NCBI RefSeq assembly: GCF_001659605.2
Contig: NC_035167.2
Location: 2,232,001-2,296,000 of the forward strand
Source of the DNA: Manihot esculenta
Taxonomy: Eukaryota; Streptophyta; Magnoliopsida; Malpighiales; Euphorbiaceae
Length of the DNA: 64,000 nucleotides
Reading direction: 5' to 3'
Under the pieces are notes generated by a model, which did not search any database, had not been told where the DNA came from, and was given only the letters and a program-made list of their open reading frames with translations. The first letter of the stretch is position 1. Every line of letters begins with the position of its first letter. This document shows positions 62,615 to 64,000 of this stretch, in pieces. The translations under genes were made by a program, and so were the position numbers.

Positions 62615-63638
62615 CATTAAAATCATGACATGTGTACACAGATTTAAAAAGTATGTGTGAACCTTTTCATTCGGTTCGACCAAGTAGCGAAAAGCTCGAT
62701 CTATGAAATATGAAGATCAGACCACCAACACTCTGACTTTATCAATACTCAAAACGAACAGGCCGACCACTTCAATATTTGTACCACAAACGTAAATTTA
62801 ATATGGAGACTACCAACGTCAATAAAAGCCGAGTACAATCTGATATAGTTTGAAGACAAATATAAACCTTGACCGACCTCTTCAAAGCTCGGAGCAGGCA
62901 GACAAATCTTTTCAAAACTCATACTACAACGAGGCATTGAATACAGGTGTGGCCTACCTTAATGACTGCAAGGAACTCACCTCTATATAGGTCGGGTGAG
63001 CTGAGACGACATGGTGAAACCAGAGTAAGGCGCTAACCTCTAATTCGATGATCGACCCCTCTAGCCCCCTCCGAAATATTAAATGTGCGTGTAGAGAAAC
63101 TGACTAATGTGACGTACACGATAGACAGGGTATGGGTTGAATCTGTCAGTCATTTATGAGCCGCCTGATATACCGGCCAAAGATTGTCCACATCCGATCT
63201 GATGGGACTTGACACTGGATACCATCAGAATGATGACTATCTAATATATATATCCCTGATCTAGCCTCAAAAAAGTGGTTAATCTCTTTTTTAAGAGTCC
63301 TTCCCTCAAAATCTCTCTCTCACACACATTCATAGAAGAACTCTCATAATACATGCCCTCTAGAAATCCCTTTTGAATGCTCCTTCATTATTTATCTTCT
63401 TTTTGTATTAATGTGTCTCTAAAAATGATTCTAGATCTAACTTGAGTATTAGAGAGTCTCCATCGGAAGCATCCCAATAGACCCCTGCCCATCCTTTCAT
63501 ATTTTGGAGGTTCCCTTCCTCAAAATCATGTATGGAGAGACCTATAAGAAAATAATCACGAGTCAACAAGCAATCCATCAAATCGAGCCGCTGTCCAGCT
63601 ATCCGTGTTTGGCCACCCCACCGGATCTCAGTTCATCA
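62615..63638 (+). repeat. Gypsy 5' LTR in duplication copy B
   Basis: Matches 47697-48705, including the same CA in place of TG at its outer end, so it was copied with the segment and not newly inserted. It is followed by the primer-binding region and the first 360 bp of the element interior, up to the window end. Confidence 0.85.
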
Positions 63639-64000
63639 GTTGGCGTCGTTTGTGGGAACAAAAGAGACTATCCTGTTGCCAGAGTTTCCAAATAAAACCC
63701 ATTGAAATCCATATGGAAAACCCAGAAAAGCTAACAACCAGCAACAAGAAAGACCAGAGAGAAGAGAGATGGGGAAAGGCCCAAGAATCACCGGCTACAT
63801 CTAAAAGCCACATGGTGAAAGTCAGATAGAAGGAAGATGCCGGTGTGAGAGGAAAGTGCAAACCAAGAGCGATCCATCAATTGTGGAAGAGAGGTGACAT
63901 GCATGAATTACCCAAACTGTACAGTAATTTGCTTTAGCTCAAAGTATTTTTTGCTATCATGACGAGTTACAAAATTAAAATCTTAGACGAAAGCCTTATA
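63639..64000 (+). mobile_element. Start of Gypsy element interior, copy B, cut by the window edge
   Basis: Equivalent to 48706-49068. The primer-binding region gttggcgtcgtttgtgggaa is less mutated than in copy A. The array and antisense ORF would lie beyond the window if the duplication is full length. Confidence 0.75.

Larger units (their letters stand above)
57595..64000. repeat. Segmental duplication, copy B (continues past the window)
   Basis: Direct copy of 42943-49068. It starts abruptly inside Copia sequence and runs to the last base of the window. Differences are scattered substitutions, small indels and a 175-bp local duplication at 60925-61308. See copy A. Confidence 0.9.

Overview
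The window is nuclear DNA of a dicotyledonous plant. The gene bodies have spliced exons with GT-AG introns (one GC-AG) and 3' UTRs, and lie in very AT-rich intergenic DNA full of MITEs and LTR retrotransposon debris. The gene set is plant-specific: plastid ferredoxin, MLO, MRS2 Mg transporter, B3 proteins and a plant bZIP. The protein sequences and repeat style suggest a Malpighiales/Euphorbiaceae species (cassava or rubber-tree type). That placement is inference; no search was run.

Layout. 1-1.9 kb: last two exons of a TM9/nonaspanin (TMN) gene (+). 1.9-10.8 kb: AT-rich intergenic DNA with two MITE families and a fold-back element with a polypyrimidine core. 10.9-14.2 kb: a tandem array of three intronless plastid ferredoxin copies, one divergent but intact, one canonical with a G-box, one pseudogene. 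14.3-20.2 kb: a complete 15-exon MLO gene (-), 551 aa, convergent with the array. 22.25 kb: a tRNA-Arg(UCG). 24.1-28.0 kb: a four-exon MRS2-4/MGT6-like magnesium transporter (449 aa) preceded by an overlapping uORF. 31.1-37.1 kb: a bZIP gene of the At1g58110/At4g06598 type (376 aa) with a 5'-UTR intron, a GC-AG intron and two small transposon insertions in introns.

39.2-64 kb is an accessory, repeat-driven region. A decayed Copia element (-, 39175-43326) is followed by two intact small genes: a 132-aa single-B3-domain protein and a 74-aa putative tail-anchored protein of no family I recognise. Next comes a 6.5-kb non-autonomous Gypsy element, probably Tat lineage. It has no visible pol, carries a decayed antisense coiled-coil ORF, and holds about 2 kb of tandem arrays whose units form small compensating palindromes. 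After a B3 relic with an in-frame stop, the segment starting inside the Copia gag region is repeated from about 57595 to the window end. This repeat carries second, nearly identical copies of the B3 and tail-anchored genes and of the Gypsy 5' LTR. It is a direct segmental duplication with a period near 14.7-14.9 kb, and its junction lies next to a copy of an AT-rich repeat (X).

The conserved genes are ordinary housekeeping or signalling genes and do not form a functional cluster. The parts that depart most from expectation are the duplicated B3/tail-anchored cassette, the hairpin-unit array inside the Gypsy element, and the diverged ferredoxin copy.
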